A DNA stretch of 64,000 nt from Mesorhizobium sp. (GCF_016793485.1 NZ_JAEULZ010000001.1:1-64000), one strand, 5' to 3'. Shown: positions 17,980-28,699, numbered from the stretch's first letter. Notes: a model not told the origin generated them from the sequence alone. Numbers and translations: made by a program.

Positions 17980-20118
17980 TCACGCATTGGGACGGGTGCC
18001 GTCAAGAAGATTGAGAATCGCGCGGGCCGCGTCGAGTACATTGGTGCCGGGACCGAACACTGCGGATACGCCGCTGTCATAAAGGAACTGATAGTCCTGG
18101 CGCGGTACCACGCCGCCAACCACAACGATGATGTTGTCAGCACGTTTTTCCCTCAGCGCCTGAACGACCTGCGGCGCCAGCGTCTTATGCCCGGCCGCCA
18201 GAGACGATATGCCGATCACATGGACCTTGTTTTCGATTGCAAGCTCTGCCGCCTCATCCGGCGTCTGGAACAAAGGGCCGGCGATCACATCGAAACCGAT
18301 ATCGCCAAAAGCCGACGCGATGATCTTGGCACCGCGGTCGTGGCCGTCCTGCCCGAGTTTTGCGACGAGCATTCTTGGTGTTTCGCCCAACACCTTCGCG
18401 AATTCGTCAAGCCGGGCGGTCAGGGTCTCGTATTCCGGTTCGCCCTCATAGGCTGCGCCATAGACCTTGCGCACGACCCTGGGTACGGCCCCATGGTTGC
18501 CAAAAGCTTCGCGCAGAGCGTCGGAGATTTCGCCAAGCGTCGCGCGCGCACGCGTAGCTTCGACGGCTGCTTCGAGGATGTTGCCCTGGCCAGTTTTCGC
18601 TACCTCGCGCAGCGCGTCCAGGGTCTCCTGCCACCGCTTCGGATCGCGTTTGCTTCTGGTCTTTTCGATGCGCGCGATCTGTGCCGCGCGTACTGCCTTG
18701 TTGTCTATGTCGAGAATGTCGAGGCTATCCTCGTTTTCGAGCCGATATTTGTTGACGCCGACGATGACCTCGTCGCCGCGGTCGATCGCGGCCTGCTTGC
18801 GGGTGGCCGCCTCCTCGATCAAGCGTTTGGGCAGGCCGTCATTGACCGCCTTGGTCATTCCACCCATCGCCTCGACTTCCTCTATCAAAGCCCAGGCTCT
18901 TTTTGCCAGTTCGTCAGTGAGACTTTCGACGTAGTAGGATCCAGCGAGCGGATCGACGACTTTCGTTACGCCGGTTTCGTGCTGCAGTATCAACTGCGTG
19001 TTGCGCGCGATGCGGGCCGAAAACTCTGTCGGCAGCGCGATAGCTTCGTCCAGTGCGTTGGTATGCAGCGACTGGGTGCCGCCGAGTGCAGCCGATAGTG
19101 CCTCATAGGCAGTCCGGATGACGTTGTTGTAGGGATCCTGCTCCTGAAGCGAGACGCCGGATGTCTGGCAGTGTGTGCGAAGCATCAGCGACGCCTCCTT
19201 CTTCGGCTTGAACTCCTGCATGATCCGCGTCCACAGAAGTCGCGCGGCGCGCAGCTTGGCAGCTTCCATGAAAAAGTTCATTCCGATGGCGAAGAAGAAT
19301 GACAGCCGTCCCGCGAAGTCATCCACGTTGAGTCCCTTCTTCAGGGCTGCGCGCACATATTCGCGCCCGTCGGCCAGGGTGAAGGCAAGTTCCTGAACAA
19401 GCGTCGCGCCAGCCTCCTGCATATGGTAGCCGGAAATCGATATGGAGTTGAACTTCGGCATCTCCCTTGCCGTGTATTCGATGATGTCGGCGATGATGCG
19501 CATCGAGGGGTCGGGCGGATAGATGTATGTGTTGCGGACCATGAACTCCTTGAGGATGTCGTTCTGGATGGTCCCGGAAAGCTGAGCGCGCGACACGCCC
19601 TGTTCCTCGCCGGCGACGATGAAGCTCGCCAGAATCGGGATCACTGCCCCGTTCATGGTCATCGAGACGGACACCTTGTCGAGCGGGATGCCGTCGAAGA
19701 GGACTTTCATGTCCACGACGCTGTCGATCGCAACGCCCGCCTTGCCGACATCGCCCTCGACGCGAGGATGATCAGAATCGTAGCCGCGATGCGTGGCGAG
19801 GTCGAAGGCGACGGAAATGCCCTGTTGTCCCGCCGCCAGTGCTTTGCGATAGAAGGCATTTGAAGCTTCAGCGGTCGAGAAGCCGGCATATTGACGGATC
19901 GTCCATGGCCGGCCGGTATACATGGTCGCGCGCGGGCCACGTACGAAGGGCCTGACACCCGGCAGATTGTCGAGATGGCCGACGCTGTCCAGATCCTCGG
20001 CGGTGTAGAGCGGCTTGACCAGAATGCCTTCCGGCGTGTTCCAGGCAAGCGTGTCAGGGTCACGCTTGATCTCCTTTTCGGCAAGCGAACGCCATGTATC
20101 GAGAGCTGGATTGGCCAT
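17980..20118 (-). CDS. scpA: Methylmalonyl-CoA mutase, single-chain
   Basis: A 712-residue adenosylcobalamin enzyme that isomerises methylmalonyl-CoA to succinyl-CoA. The N-terminal TIM barrel ([31 protein letters not shown]) is followed by the C-terminal B12-binding domain with the base-off motif [10 protein letters not shown], then [11 protein letters not shown]. Both active-site and cobalamin domains are in one chain, as in ScpA/MutB. The ATG at 20118 shares its A with the stop of pccA (TGATG), so the GTG one codon earlier is not preferred. It is the last step of the propionate route encoded by this operon and delivers carbon to the TCA cycle. Confidence 0.96.
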   Translation of the reverse strand: MANPALDTWRSLAEKEIKRDPDTLAWNTPEGILVKPLYTAEDLDSVGHLDNLPGVRPFVRGPRATMYTGRPWTIRQYAGFSTAEASNAFYRKALAAGQQGISVAFDLATHRGYDSDHPRVEGDVGKAGVAIDSVVDMKVLFDGIPLDKVSVSMTMNGAVIPILASFIVAGEEQGVSRAQLSGTIQNDILKEFMVRNTYIYPPDPSMRIIADIIEYTAREMPKFNSISISGYHMQEAGATLVQELAFTLADGREYVRAALKKGLNVDDFAGRLSFFFAIGMNFFMEAAKLRAARLLWTRIMQEFKPKKEASLMLRTHCQTSGVSLQEQDPYNNVIRTAYEALSAALGGTQSLHTNALDEAIALPTEFSARIARNTQLILQHETGVTKVVDPLAGSYYVESLTDELAKRAWALIEEVEAMGGMTKAVNDGLPKRLIEEAATRKQAAIDRGDEVIVGVNKYRLENEDSLDILDIDNKAVRAAQIARIEKTRSKRDPKRWQETLDALREVAKTGQGNILEAAVEATRARATLGEISDALREAFGNHGAVPRVVRKVYGAAYEGEPEYETLTARLDEFAKVLGETPRMLVAKLGQDGHDRGAKIIASAFGDIGFDVIAGPLFQTPDEAAELAIENKVHVIGISSLAAGHKTLAPQVVQALREKRADNIIVVVGGVVPRQDYQFLYDSGVSAVFGPGTNVLDAARAILNLLDGTRPNA

Positions 20119-22121
20119 CACTCGAATTCCATAATGAGTTCGTCAACCGCCAGGCTCGAACCGGGTTCAGTCGCCACGGCTTTCACCACGCCGGATCTTT
20201 CCGCACGCAAAACGTTTTCCATCTTCATGGCTTCGACCGTAACGAGTGCCTGCCCTTCCTGAACCTTGTCGCCCGCCTTCACGCTGATGGACGTGACAAC
20301 GCCTGGCATAGGGCAGAGCAGCATCTTCGATGTGTCTGGCGGCAGTTTTTCGGGCATCAGCCTCGCCAGCGCGGCAATGCGGGGCGAACGGACATGACAC
20401 TTCACGTCGATACCGCGCCACCGCAGTCGATACGCCGAGTTGACCGGCTGGACCTTCACGCCGAAACGGGTTTCACCAACTACGAAATGTGCGTGGGTTC
20501 GACCCGGCCGCCAGTCAGAGGCGACGGAAAACGGTGGATGATCATCAAAGTCTATCAACGCTCTACCACCTTCATCGCGCACGGCGACAGCGAAGGACCT
20601 GCCACCAAACGTCACGACCCAATCGCGACCGACATGGCGCGGATGGTTCGCTATCACGCCGGAAATCAGGACGTTCCGCTCCTGGACGCGCAGGTTGATG
20701 GAAGCCGCGACCGCCGCCAGAACATGCGCTTCGTCGTCGCTGGGCTCGACGCCGGAAAAACCCTGCGGCCACTCCTCGGCGATAAAGGCAGTCGTCAGTC
20801 GGCCTGCGCGGAACCGCGGATGCTTCATGACTGCAGACAGGAACGGCAAATTATGCCCGATGCCCTCCACTTCGAAATCGTCAAGCGCGGCCGACATTGC
20901 GTCGATGGCCGCGGCGCGGGTTTCGCCCCATGTGCATAGCTTGGCGATCATGGGATCGTAGTACATCGAGATTTCGCCACCCTCGAAGACCCCGGTGTCA
21001 TTGCGGACCACCGAGCCTTCGTGCTGCCGTCCTTCTTCTGGCGGACGATAGCGCGTCAGGCGACCGATCGAGGGAAGAAAATTGCGGTAGGGGTCTTCCG
21101 CGTAGAGGCGACTTTCGATGGCCCAGCCGTCAAGTTTCACATCGTCCTGAGCAAGGTCAAGCCTTTCACCTGCGGCAATGCGGATCATCTGTTCGACAAG
21201 ATCGATACCGGTAACGAGCTCAGTCACCGGGTGCTCCACCTGAAGGCGGGTGTTCATCTCGAGGAAATAGAAATTGCGCTCACCATCGACGATAAACTCG
21301 ACCGTGCCGGCGGAGTGATAGCCAACCGCTTTAGCCAAGGCGACCGCCTGCTCGCCCATAGCTTGCCGAGTTACCTCATCCAGAAAAGGCGAGGGCGCTT
21401 CCTCTACGACTTTCTGGTTGCGGCGCTGTATCGAGCATTCGCGCTCCCCGAGATAAAGCATGTTGCCGTGCTTGTCGCCCAACACCTGAATCTCGATATG
21501 ACGCGGCTGAGTGACGAATTTCTCGATGAAGATGCGGTCATCACCGAAGGATGATTTTGCCTCGTTCTTCGACGACTGGAAACCCTCGCGCGCTTCGGCG
21601 TCGGTCCAGGCGATCCGCATGCCCTTGCCACCGCCGCCAGCCGATGCCTTGATCATGACCGGATAGCCTATCAAGGACGAAACACCAACTGCCTCGTCGG
21701 CGTCGGCGATGAGACCCATGTGGCCGGGAACGGTGTTGACGTTCGCTTCCGCAGCAAGTTTTTTCGAGGTGATCTTGTCGCCCATCGCCTCGATCGCCCT
21801 GACCGGCGGACCGATGAAGGCGACGCCCTCCTTTTCGAGCGCCACGGCGAAAAGCGCATTCTCCGACAGAAACCCATAGCCTGGGTGCACGGCATCCGCG
21901 CCGCTGCGACGGATCGCGTCGATGATCTTGTCGATGACGATGTAAGACTGGTTCGACGGGGACGGACCGATATGCAACGCCTCGTCTGCCATCTTCACAT
22001 GCAACGCCTCGCGGTCGGTGTCGGAATAGACAGCGACAGTGGCGATGCCGAGCTTCTTTGCAGTCCTTATGATCCGGCAGGCGATTTCGCCGCGATTTGC
22101 AATGAGGATTTTCTTGAACAT
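20118..22121 (-). CDS. pccA: Propionyl-CoA carboxylase alpha subunit (biotin carboxylase + biotin carrier)
   Basis: 667 residues. N-terminal biotin carboxylase begins [20 protein letters not shown] and has the glycine-rich ATP-grasp loop [12 protein letters not shown] and [20 protein letters not shown]. The C-terminal biotinyl domain has AMKMEN with the biotinylated Lys near residue 633. A linker of about 130 residues between them is the BT domain typical of propionyl-CoA rather than acetyl-CoA carboxylase. Together with PccB it carboxylates propionyl-CoA to (S)-methylmalonyl-CoA using ATP and bicarbonate. The ATG at 22121 is 12 bases downstream of the pccB stop, and its own stop overlaps the mutase start. 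Confidence 0.96.
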   Translation of the reverse strand: MFKKILIANRGEIACRIIRTAKKLGIATVAVYSDTDREALHVKMADEALHIGPSPSNQSYIVIDKIIDAIRRSGADAVHPGYGFLSENALFAVALEKEGVAFIGPPVRAIEAMGDKITSKKLAAEANVNTVPGHMGLIADADEAVGVSSLIGYPVMIKASAGGGGKGMRIAWTDAEAREGFQSSKNEAKSSFGDDRIFIEKFVTQPRHIEIQVLGDKHGNMLYLGERECSIQRRNQKVVEEAPSPFLDEVTRQAMGEQAVALAKAVGYHSAGTVEFIVDGERNFYFLEMNTRLQVEHPVTELVTGIDLVEQMIRIAAGERLDLAQDDVKLDGWAIESRLYAEDPYRNFLPSIGRLTRYRPPEEGRQHEGSVVRNDTGVFEGGEISMYYDPMIAKLCTWGETRAAAIDAMSAALDDFEVEGIGHNLPFLSAVMKHPRFRAGRLTTAFIAEEWPQGFSGVEPSDDEAHVLAAVAASINLRVQERNVLISGVIANHPRHVGRDWVVTFGGRSFAVAVRDEGGRALIDFDDHPPFSVASDWRPGRTHAHFVVGETRFGVKVQPVNSAYRLRWRGIDVKCHVRSPRIAALARLMPEKLPPDTSKMLLCPMPGVVTSISVKAGDKVQEGQALVTVEAMKMENVLRAERSGVVKAVATEPGSSLAVDELIMEFE

Positions 22122-22133
22122 GCTCAGTCGGCC

Positions 22134-23666
22134 CTAAAGCGGCATCGTGTCGTGTTTCTTCCAGGTTTGGTCGAGCTTCTTGGTGCGAAGAACGGCGAAC
22201 GCCCTTGCGATCCGCTTGCGCGACGAATGCGGCATGATCACCTCATCAATGAATCCGCGCTCCGCCGCCCTGAAGGGATTGGCGAAATTGACCTCATATT
22301 CCCTGGTGCGCTCGGCGATCTTTCCGGGGTTGCCAAGCTCTGCACGATAGAGGATTTCGGTTGCACCCTTGGCGCCCATCACCGCGATTTCGGCTGTAGG
22401 CCAAGCATAATTGATGTCGGCACCAATGTGCTTGGATGCCATGACGTCGTACGCGCCACCGTAGGCCTTTCGAGTTATCAACGTCACCATTGGCACGCTT
22501 GCCTGACTGTAAGCGAATAGCAGCTTGGCACCGTGCTTGATAACGCCGCCATATTCTTGCGCGGTGCCGGGCAGAAAACCTGGAACGTCAACCAGCGTTA
22601 GAATCGGGATATTGAAGGCATCGCAAAAGCGGACGAAGCGCGCGGCCTTCCTTGAGGAGTCGATGTCAAGACAACCGGCTAGTACCATTGGCTGGTTCGC
22701 CACGACGCCAACTGACTGGCCTTCTAGCCGAATGAAGCCTGTAAGTATGTTGCGGGCATACGCCTCCTGAAGCTCGAAGAACTCGCCTTCATCAGCGATG
22801 GAGAGGATCAGTTCACTCATGTCATATGGCTTGTTCGCCGAATCGGGGATCAGCGTGTCGAGCCGCATGTCGAGACGCGACGGATCGTCGTGGAACGCAC
22901 GGACGGGTGGCTTCTCGCGGTTGTTGAGCGGCAGGAAGTCAAACAGGCGGCGGACCTGCTCAAGCGTCTCGACGTCGTCGTTGTAGGCATTGTCAGCGAC
23001 GGACGATTTCTGCGTGTGTGTGCGTGCGCCTCCGAGTTCCTCGGCGGTGACGATCTCGTTGGTGACCGTCTTCACCACATCCGGGCCTGTGACGAACATG
23101 TAAGAGGTGTCACGGACCATGAAGATGAAGTCGGTCAGCGCGGGTGAGTAGACCGCACCGCCCGCGCACGGGCCCATGATGACCGAGATTTGCGGGACGA
23201 CACCAGAGGCCTCGGCATTGCGCTTGAAAACGTCCGCGTAGCCGGCGAGCGAGGCGATGCCTTCCTGGATGCGTGCCCCGCCCGAGTCGTTGAGCCCAAT
23301 GACCGGGGCCCCATTCCTGACCGCCATGTCCATGATCTTGCATATCTTCTGCGCATGCGTTTCCGACAGGGAACCACCAAGCACAGTGAAATCTTGCGAA
23401 AAGACGTAGACCAGCCGGCCGTTTATCGTGCCCCATCCGGTAACGACGCCATCGCCGGCGACCTTCTGCGCGGCCATGCCGAAGTCGGTAGCGCGGTGCG
23501 TGACATACATGTCAAACTCCTCGAACGACCCATCGTCGAGGAGGATTTCTAGGCGCTCTCGCGCGGTCAGCTTTCCCTTGCCGTGCTGGGCATCAATGCG
23601 CTTTTGTCCACCTCCGAGCCGTGCTTCCGCTCGGCGGGACTCCAACTGTTCGAGAACGGCGCGCAT
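22134..23666 (-). CDS. pccB: Propionyl-CoA carboxylase beta subunit (carboxyltransferase)
   Basis: A 510-residue carboxyltransferase. Typical features are [20 protein letters not shown] at the N-terminus, [22 protein letters not shown], the acyl-CoA oxyanion loop [12 protein letters not shown], and the second-half [15 protein letters not shown] with [19 protein letters not shown]. The ATG at 23666 overlaps the bioY stop by one base (TGATG) and gives the length usual for rhizobial PccB, so an in-frame ATG 33 bases earlier, inside bioY, is not used. It works as an alpha6beta6-type partner of PccA. Confidence 0.95.
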   Translation of the reverse strand: MRAVLEQLESRRAEARLGGGQKRIDAQHGKGKLTARERLEILLDDGSFEEFDMYVTHRATDFGMAAQKVAGDGVVTGWGTINGRLVYVFSQDFTVLGGSLSETHAQKICKIMDMAVRNGAPVIGLNDSGGARIQEGIASLAGYADVFKRNAEASGVVPQISVIMGPCAGGAVYSPALTDFIFMVRDTSYMFVTGPDVVKTVTNEIVTAEELGGARTHTQKSSVADNAYNDDVETLEQVRRLFDFLPLNNREKPPVRAFHDDPSRLDMRLDTLIPDSANKPYDMSELILSIADEGEFFELQEAYARNILTGFIRLEGQSVGVVANQPMVLAGCLDIDSSRKAARFVRFCDAFNIPILTLVDVPGFLPGTAQEYGGVIKHGAKLLFAYSQASVPMVTLITRKAYGGAYDVMASKHIGADINYAWPTAEIAVMGAKGATEILYRAELGNPGKIAERTREYEVNFANPFRAAERGFIDEVIMPHSSRKRIARAFAVLRTKKLDQTWKKHDTMPL

Positions 23667-24247
23667 CAGCAGCCCGCTCGGCTTTCCAACGCCTTCCATG
23701 CCATCGGAAAGACAATCGCAGCCAGCGTCGCCTTAACGATATCGCCGATGATGAACGGATAAAGACCGAGTTGGAGAAGTGGCTTGTCGAAACCGATCAC
23801 GATGCCGAGCCATATCAGGCCGGGCACATAGATCACTGATCCGGAAAGCAGGGCTGCAACCATGACGTGGACGGCGCTGCGGTCCCACTGCTGACTTGCC
23901 AGCCACCCGCCGAGAACCACCGCTAGAACATAACCCAGCAGGTAGCCACCGGTTGGACCGAGCATATAGGCAAGTCCTGTGCCCTGCTGCGGCGTTCCCG
24001 CGAAAACGGGCAACCCTAACAAACCGGCCGCCAAGTAAAGCAGGACCGCAGCCAGTGCCCGCGACGATCCCAATGTAAGGCCGAGCCCGACGATGACAAA
24101 TGTCTGCATGGTCAATGGGACCGGGTAGAATGGGATGGCTACCTTTGCGGAGATTGTTAGCAGAAACACCGCAGCCGCGATCGTTGCCGCACCCATTAAG
24201 GCGCGTGGTGCAATACGCCTTTTCATCATCGCATTGTTGAGCGTCAT
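23666..24247 (-). CDS. bioY: BioY biotin transporter substrate-binding component
   Basis: A 193-residue integral membrane S component of an ECF-type biotin importer, with about six hydrophobic segments. It shows the BioY pattern [19 protein letters not shown] near the N-terminus and [13 protein letters not shown] in the middle. ATG 24247 is preferred over an earlier in-frame start because GGGAGACC lies just upstream. It leads the operon for a biotin-dependent carboxylase and overlaps pccB by one base, so cofactor uptake is tied to enzyme synthesis. BioM and BioN are not in the window; BioY can work alone in some bacteria. Confidence 0.93.
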   Translation of the reverse strand: MTLNNAMMKRRIAPRALMGAATIAAAVFLLTISAKVAIPFYPVPLTMQTFVIVGLGLTLGSSRALAAVLLYLAAGLLGLPVFAGTPQQGTGLAYMLGPTGGYLLGYVLAVVLGGWLASQQWDRSAVHVMVAALLSGSVIYVPGLIWLGIVIGFDKPLLQLGLYPFIIGDIVKATLAAIVFPMAWKALESRAGC

Positions 24248-24351
24248 CGCGGTCTCCCGGTCGAAATTGTCCTTGCTGGTAACTGGTTCAAGGCACCGAC
24301 AAAACACTTGAAGGGTGGATTTGGGTAAAGTACAAAATTGAAAAGTGCGAA

Positions 24352-24367
24352 TTGCAAAGTTGCGAAA
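24352..24367. promoter_or_regulatory. Putative PccR binding site in the bioY/pccR divergent region
   Basis: TTGCAAAGTTGCGAAA is a tandem pair of TTGCRAA half-sites lying directly before the regulator's ATG; a looser third half-site (GTGCGAA) lies 5' of it. From memory, PccR of Rhodobacter sphaeroides recognises repeated TTTGCAAA words, which this resembles with closer spacing. The position, overlapping the regulator's own translation start, suggests autoregulation as well as control of bioY-pccB-pccA-scpA. No Shine-Dalgarno is visible for the regulator, so its mRNA may be leaderless. Confidence 0.5.
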
Positions 24368-25771
24368 ATGGCTCTTCCAAAACTCTATGTCGGGCGCAGA
24401 ATTCGGGAACTGCGGGAGGCCAACAAAGCCACACAGAGTGCCTTCGCAAAGGTCATTGGTATCTCCACCAGTTATCTCAATCAGATCGAGAACAACCAGC
24501 GTCCCGTTTCGGCGGCGGTCCTGTTGGCACTTGCCGAAAAATTCCGGATCGATATCGCCGACATGTCCCGCGGCGAGGGCGATCGGCTGCTGTCGGCACT
24601 GTCCGAGGCGCTGAGCGACCCCGTATTCGAAAGCTATGCTCCCAATCTTCAGGAGCTAAAGCTGGTAACGCAGAATGCTCCTGGCTTCGCGCGCGCCATG
24701 ATCGCCTGTCATCAGGCCTATCGTCGCAATGGTGAGCAACTTGCGAGCCTCGATGACACGATTGGCCGTGAGGCCCTGACTGAGCCTACGCCTTATGAGG
24801 AGGTGAGGGACTTCTTTCACTTCGTCGACAATTACATCCACGACCTTGACGTCGCGGCAGAGCACTTGGCCGGCAACCTTGGCATCGGGGATGTTGAATC
24901 AGGTGCAGTGCTCGGGCGCTACCTGGAGAGCAAATACGGGGTGAGGGTCGCGCGCGCGAACGACGACATTATACGTCGCTTCGACGTCCGCTCGAGATTG
25001 CTCTTTCTGAGCTCCTATTCTCCTGCCGCCACGCGCAATTTTCAGGTTGCGTTCCAGATCGCCTCACTGGAGATGGACGAACAAGTGGCGGAGCTGGCGA
25101 GAAAGGGTGATTTCCATTCGGTCGAGGCTTTCGAGATCTGCAAGATCGGCCTGTTCAATTATTTCGCTGGAGCATTGGTTCTGCCTTATAAGCTGTTCTT
25201 GGAGTCTGCCCAGGCGTTGCGTCACGACATCGAGCTCATCGCGACACGTTTCGGAGCCAGTTTAGAGCAGGTCGCCCATCGCCTATCGACTTTGCAGCGA
25301 CCGCGCTTGAAGGGCGTTCCGGTGTTCTTCGCGCGCATAGATCGGGCGGGCAACATTACAAAGCGCCACAGTGCGGCGAAGCTGCAGTTCGCGCGCTTCG
25401 GGGGCGCTTGTCCCCTCTGGAACGTGCATCAGGCATTTGAGTCACCTGGCCAATTTATCAGGCAACTCGCCGAGACGCCTGACGGGGTCCGCTATCTCAG
25501 CGTCGCCACACAGATTTCAAAGGCCGGCGGCGGCTTCAATGCTCCGCAGCGTCGTTATGCAGTCGCGCTTGGTTGCGAGGTCACCCATGCAAGATCGTTC
25601 GTGTATGCGGACGGTCTAGACTTGGCCAACCGATCGGCATTCCAGCCAATCGGCATTTCGTGTCGTATCTGCGAGCGTCACAACTGCGACCAACGTGCGG
25701 TGCCGCCGCTTAAGAGGCGGCTTGTCGTGGAGCCGAACCGCCGAGCCGCGCTGCCCTATGTGATCCTGTAG
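24368..25771 (+). CDS. pccR: Short-chain acyl-CoA responsive regulator (ScfR family, PccR-type)
   Basis: 467 residues. The N-terminus is an XRE helix-turn-helix (VGRRIRELREANKATQSAFA, then ISTSYLNQIENNQRPVSAAV). The middle has an IrrE/ImmA-like region typical of ScfR proteins, and the C-terminus is a Cys-containing domain (SCRICERHNC) shared with RamB and PccR. Divergent orientation from the propionyl-CoA carboxylase operon identifies it as the likely PccR, which in Rhodobacter senses propionyl-CoA status and controls pcc genes. The central zincin-like His-Glu motif is not intact here: the usual HExxH position reads HRLST. Expected to be a cytosolic DNA-binding dimer. Confidence 0.88.
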   Translation: MALPKLYVGRRIRELREANKATQSAFAKVIGISTSYLNQIENNQRPVSAAVLLALAEKFRIDIADMSRGEGDRLLSALSEALSDPVFESYAPNLQELKLVTQNAPGFARAMIACHQAYRRNGEQLASLDDTIGREALTEPTPYEEVRDFFHFVDNYIHDLDVAAEHLAGNLGIGDVESGAVLGRYLESKYGVRVARANDDIIRRFDVRSRLLFLSSYSPAATRNFQVAFQIASLEMDEQVAELARKGDFHSVEAFEICKIGLFNYFAGALVLPYKLFLESAQALRHDIELIATRFGASLEQVAHRLSTLQRPRLKGVPVFFARIDRAGNITKRHSAAKLQFARFGGACPLWNVHQAFESPGQFIRQLAETPDGVRYLSVATQISKAGGGFNAPQRRYAVALGCEVTHARSFVYADGLDLANRSAFQPIGISCRICERHNCDQRAVPPLKRRLVVEPNRRAALPYVIL

Positions 25772-25840
25772 CGCACACGAAAGGCTTCCACGGACATTCA
25801 AACCCCTATTGTCTTTAAGGAAGCTGGCCAACCAGACTCA

Positions 25841-26060
25841 CTAAATGGGTAGCACTTCAGACCTTTTGACCTGCTTTAAGGCGAAACTGGTCTCAATCGA
25901 GGCTACGCCTTCCAAACGCGCAGCTTGTCATTCAGAAATTGCTCATACGATTCCAAGTCTCGTACCACGATGCGCAGAAGATAGTCTTGCTCGAAGTTCG
26001 CAAAGAGCGTCTTTCGTCCGCTACGGCGCATGCGACAACAGGTGTTGAGGTTTCGGCACT
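25841..26060 (-). pseudogene. Lrp/AsnC-family regulator remnant (C-terminal half, frameshifted)
   Basis: On the minus strand one reads DYLLRIVVRDLESYEQFL, the hallmark of the Lrp/AsnC ligand-binding domain. After a one-base shift near 25920 the reading continues LEGVASIETSFALKQVKRS and EVLPI, then TAG at 25843-25841, the normal end of the family. Towards the N-terminus (above about 26060) no helix-turn-helix can be followed in any frame. The gene is therefore broken by at least one frameshift and has lost or scrambled its DNA-binding half. Confidence 0.75.
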
Positions 26061-26399
26061 GGCGCATCCAGATCTGCTCGTTGAGTTGACTGCGATCGCC
26101 GTCGTGCCAGAGGCTCGTTATAAAAATCCCAAGTAGCGATTAAAGGGTTACCACCCGTCTCGTAAGAATGCGTGTGTCTCGCGAGACGGGTTGGTGCAAA
26201 GCCCCAGGTAGTGCATACCGAAAAATGCGCTGTTCGGGCCTACGGTGTAGGCGGCCCGAAAATCGTTGAACTTTGAAAACGCCTGACAACTGACGCGTGT
26301 TTCCATGGCCGAACCGGAGTCCGCTAGAGCGAAGCCCTGCCATTCGCTGCCGAACTTGAAAGGATGACCAAAACTTCGAACAACGACGGGTTTGGATTG

Positions 26400-26862
26400 A
26401 TAGGACAGGCCCGTGACCATCAAGCCCGAAAAGAAGCTGGAAGTATTGCGACGGTCGAGCGGACAGCCGCTCTGCTCGTCGTAGGCTGTTGCCGCACAAT
26501 TGCAGAGCGTCTTTGTCGATCGCGCGGAAAAGTTAGTAGAGCGCCATCTCCAGGAAACCTCAACTGTCTCCCCAATTTCTTTGCAAGCAACTCGACGTTT
26601 CCCGTCGAACCCTTTATCGCGCGTTCGAAGAATGTGGCGGCGTCCACGAACATATCTTGGGACGACGCCTTGCAGCCGTGGCCGCAAGGTTAATCTCGCC
26701 GAATGAAAATCGCCCATTACCGAACTGGCGGAACTTTACGATTTTGCCGCGTCGGTAACCTTTTGGCGCGCTTTCAAGCGACGGTACCGGCTGGAGAGCC
26801 CTTCAGATCCGGGCTCCTTCGAGCCGGCGCCTTCAACAACACCGAATTGGCCAGCGATGTGA
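26400..26862 (+). pseudogene. AraC-family regulator remnant (HTH region, frameshifted)
   Basis: Reading three plus-strand frames in succession gives FVDRAEKLVERHLQETSTVS, then KQLDVSRRTLYRAFEECGG and VHEHILGRRLAAVAARLISP, then ITELAELYDFAASVTFWRAF and KRRYRLESP, ending at TGA 26860-26862. This is the double helix-turn-helix of AraC regulators with frameshifts near 26572 and 26712. Sequence before about 26400 (and the whole stretch 26061-26400) shows no recognisable effector domain. The long minus-strand frame over this region is an antisense shadow. Confidence 0.72.
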
Positions 26863-27271
26863 GCAAACTCGTCTAAAGAGAGGCGGGGTATGTCAGCGTG
26901 CCGCTATGAATTTTTCCGCGTCGAGTGCCGACTCGATCGCGTTCGCCCTACGTCATTTGCAACTATTCTAAAAAATATTTTGGAGCGATGCTGAGAACTA
27001 GTTTTTCCGCGCCCAGCCGGAAAAACGTTTGCCTTTTCAGTCGCTTCGCTACCCTGTGACCAATTCTTTGTCAAACCTTTTCAATGGGTTAGAGGAAGTT
27101 TTTGGCGTTCGCTCCGCTAGCAAATTCCCTTCTGGCGTGTCTCAATGCTGATCTATCGGAAGCGATTCGTTTTGAGTTCGCACTCCGGCTGAGTTCGGTT
27201 TTCCAACGTACCACAATCGAAAATTTCGAACCTGCGCGATCATCGATCGCGCGGAGAGGGAGCAGTTTGTC
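26863..27271. other. Intergenic stretch, no gene seen
   Basis: Lower G+C than the surroundings, with short repeats of TTTTTCCGCG and TTTTCAATG-like words but no coherent reading frame or RNA gene that I can recognise. It separates the AraC remnant from the phage-like trio and may be the left edge of that foreign segment. Confidence 0.4.
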
Positions 27272-28699
27272 ATGAGTATTCTCAGGTCACGCAGCATTGC
27301 GGAAGATATCGGTGAGAGAGACCATATTCGCCTTGTCGATCAAGCGCGCTCGAACCACCCGGTCGAATATCTCCCGATCGCCAAGCTCAAGGATCCGGCT
27401 CGAAAGACCCGAACTCCCTCAGACACCCAAATCGAGCAACTCGCGGTCGGGATCGGTATCTTCGGCTTCAACAGTGTGGTTGTCGTCGACGGCGACGACC
27501 GGATCGTGTGTGGTTATGCGCGCGTGCAGGCGGCTAAAAAAGCTGGAATGATTTCCGTTCCGGTCATGCGCATTACGCATCTCTCGAAGGCCATGCTCAA
27601 GGCCTTTCGCATCTTCGACAACAAGATCAGCGAAAGCGCCGGCTGGGATGCCGAGCAACTTGCGCTCGAGTTCGAGGAAATTCTCCAAATTCATCCGGAT
27701 TTCACACTTGAACTTACCGGGTTCAGTTTGCCGGAGATCGACATCATCCTGAATCCTGAGACCAATGTTGATGCGGCCGATGAGGATGGAATTGAGCCGA
27801 ACACGATTGCTGTTTCCCGTGTTGGCGACCTCTGGCTAATAGCTGGGCACAAACTCCTGAACGCCGACGCAAAACTCCCGAAGAGCTACGAACTGCTGCT
27901 CGGCGTCGAACGCCCGCGTCAGGTTGTGAGTGATTTTCCCTACAACGTACGTATTACCAACAATGTGAGTGGGCTTGGCGCAGTCAAGCATCGAGAGTTT
28001 GTCGAAGCTTCCGGAGAGTTTTCGGATCCGGAGTTTCTGGAGTTTCTCGTATCAGCGCTCATGGCAATGACCGGCCCGCTTTCGGCGGGCGCTATACTTC
28101 ATATTTTTATGGACTGGAGAAGTTCGCACCTGCTCGTTCAAGCCGCGCTGCGCGTCGGTCTTGAGTTCCTGAACATCTGTGTCTGGGACAAGGGTTCGGG
28201 CGGTATGGGCAGCCTCTACAGAAGTCGACACGAGTTCGTGCTTGTCTTCAAGAAGCCCGGAGGGAAACACACCAACAATATTCAGTTGGGCAAGAATGGA
28301 CGGTATCGAACAAACGTCTGGGAGGTGCCGGGCCTCAACCGCTTTTCCAGAGAACGCCAAGAATTGCTTAGCCTCCATGCAACGGTCAAGCCGGTCACGC
28401 TGATCGCGGAGGCGATAAAGGATTGCTCCAACCGCGGTGAAATCATCCTCGATCCGTTCTGTGGCTCGGGTACGACGCTCATCGCGGCCGAACTTACGGG
28501 ACGTGTGGCGCGGTGCATGGACCTCGATAGCGCGTATTGCGACGTTGCAATCCGTCGCTTCGAAAAGCGCTTTGGCATCGAAGCTGTTCACTCTGTGACC
28601 GGCCGCACATTCGCCGAGGAAGCCGAGGCCCGTGCGGCGGAAGCGGCTGAGCCTGCGCCACAGGCGCCGCTTCGGCGACGCCGACCCCCGCCTGCCTGA
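27272..28699 (+). CDS. ParB-like / DNA modification methylase fusion protein (phage-type)
   Basis: 475 residues. Residues about 30-120 form a ParB/sulfiredoxin-like domain (VEYLPIAKLKDPARKTRTPS, then GDDRIVCGYARVQAAKKAGM). Residues about 180-430 are an N6/N4 DNA methyltransferase with the AdoMet motif DPFCGSGTTLIA (about 395-405). Motif IV, normally DPPY, reads DFPYN (221-225), so activity is doubtful or altered. The C-terminus is Ala/Pro-rich and low in complexity. GGAGAGGGAG precedes the ATG. It begins a trio with a DUF5681 protein and a large terminase, a combination seen in prophages and phage-derived islands of Rhizobiales. Probably modifies the DNA to be packaged, or is a relic. Confidence 0.85.
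   Translation: MSILRSRSIAEDIGERDHIRLVDQARSNHPVEYLPIAKLKDPARKTRTPSDTQIEQLAVGIGIFGFNSVVVVDGDDRIVCGYARVQAAKKAGMISVPVMRITHLSKAMLKAFRIFDNKISESAGWDAEQLALEFEEILQIHPDFTLELTGFSLPEIDIILNPETNVDAADEDGIEPNTIAVSRVGDLWLIAGHKLLNADAKLPKSYELLLGVERPRQVVSDFPYNVRITNNVSGLGAVKHREFVEASGEFSDPEFLEFLVSALMAMTGPLSAGAILHIFMDWRSSHLLVQAALRVGLEFLNICVWDKGSGGMGSLYRSRHEFVLVFKKPGGKHTNNIQLGKNGRYRTNVWEVPGLNRFSRERQELLSLHATVKPVTLIAEAIKDCSNRGEIILDPFCGSGTTLIAAELTGRVARCMDLDSAYCDVAIRRFEKRFGIEAVHSVTGRTFAEEAEARAAEAAEPAPQAPLRRRRPPPA

Noticed and set aside
26148-26717. 189-codon minus-strand open frame
   Set aside because: No motif; the plus strand of the same DNA spells out a decayed AraC helix-turn-helix, which explains the region better.
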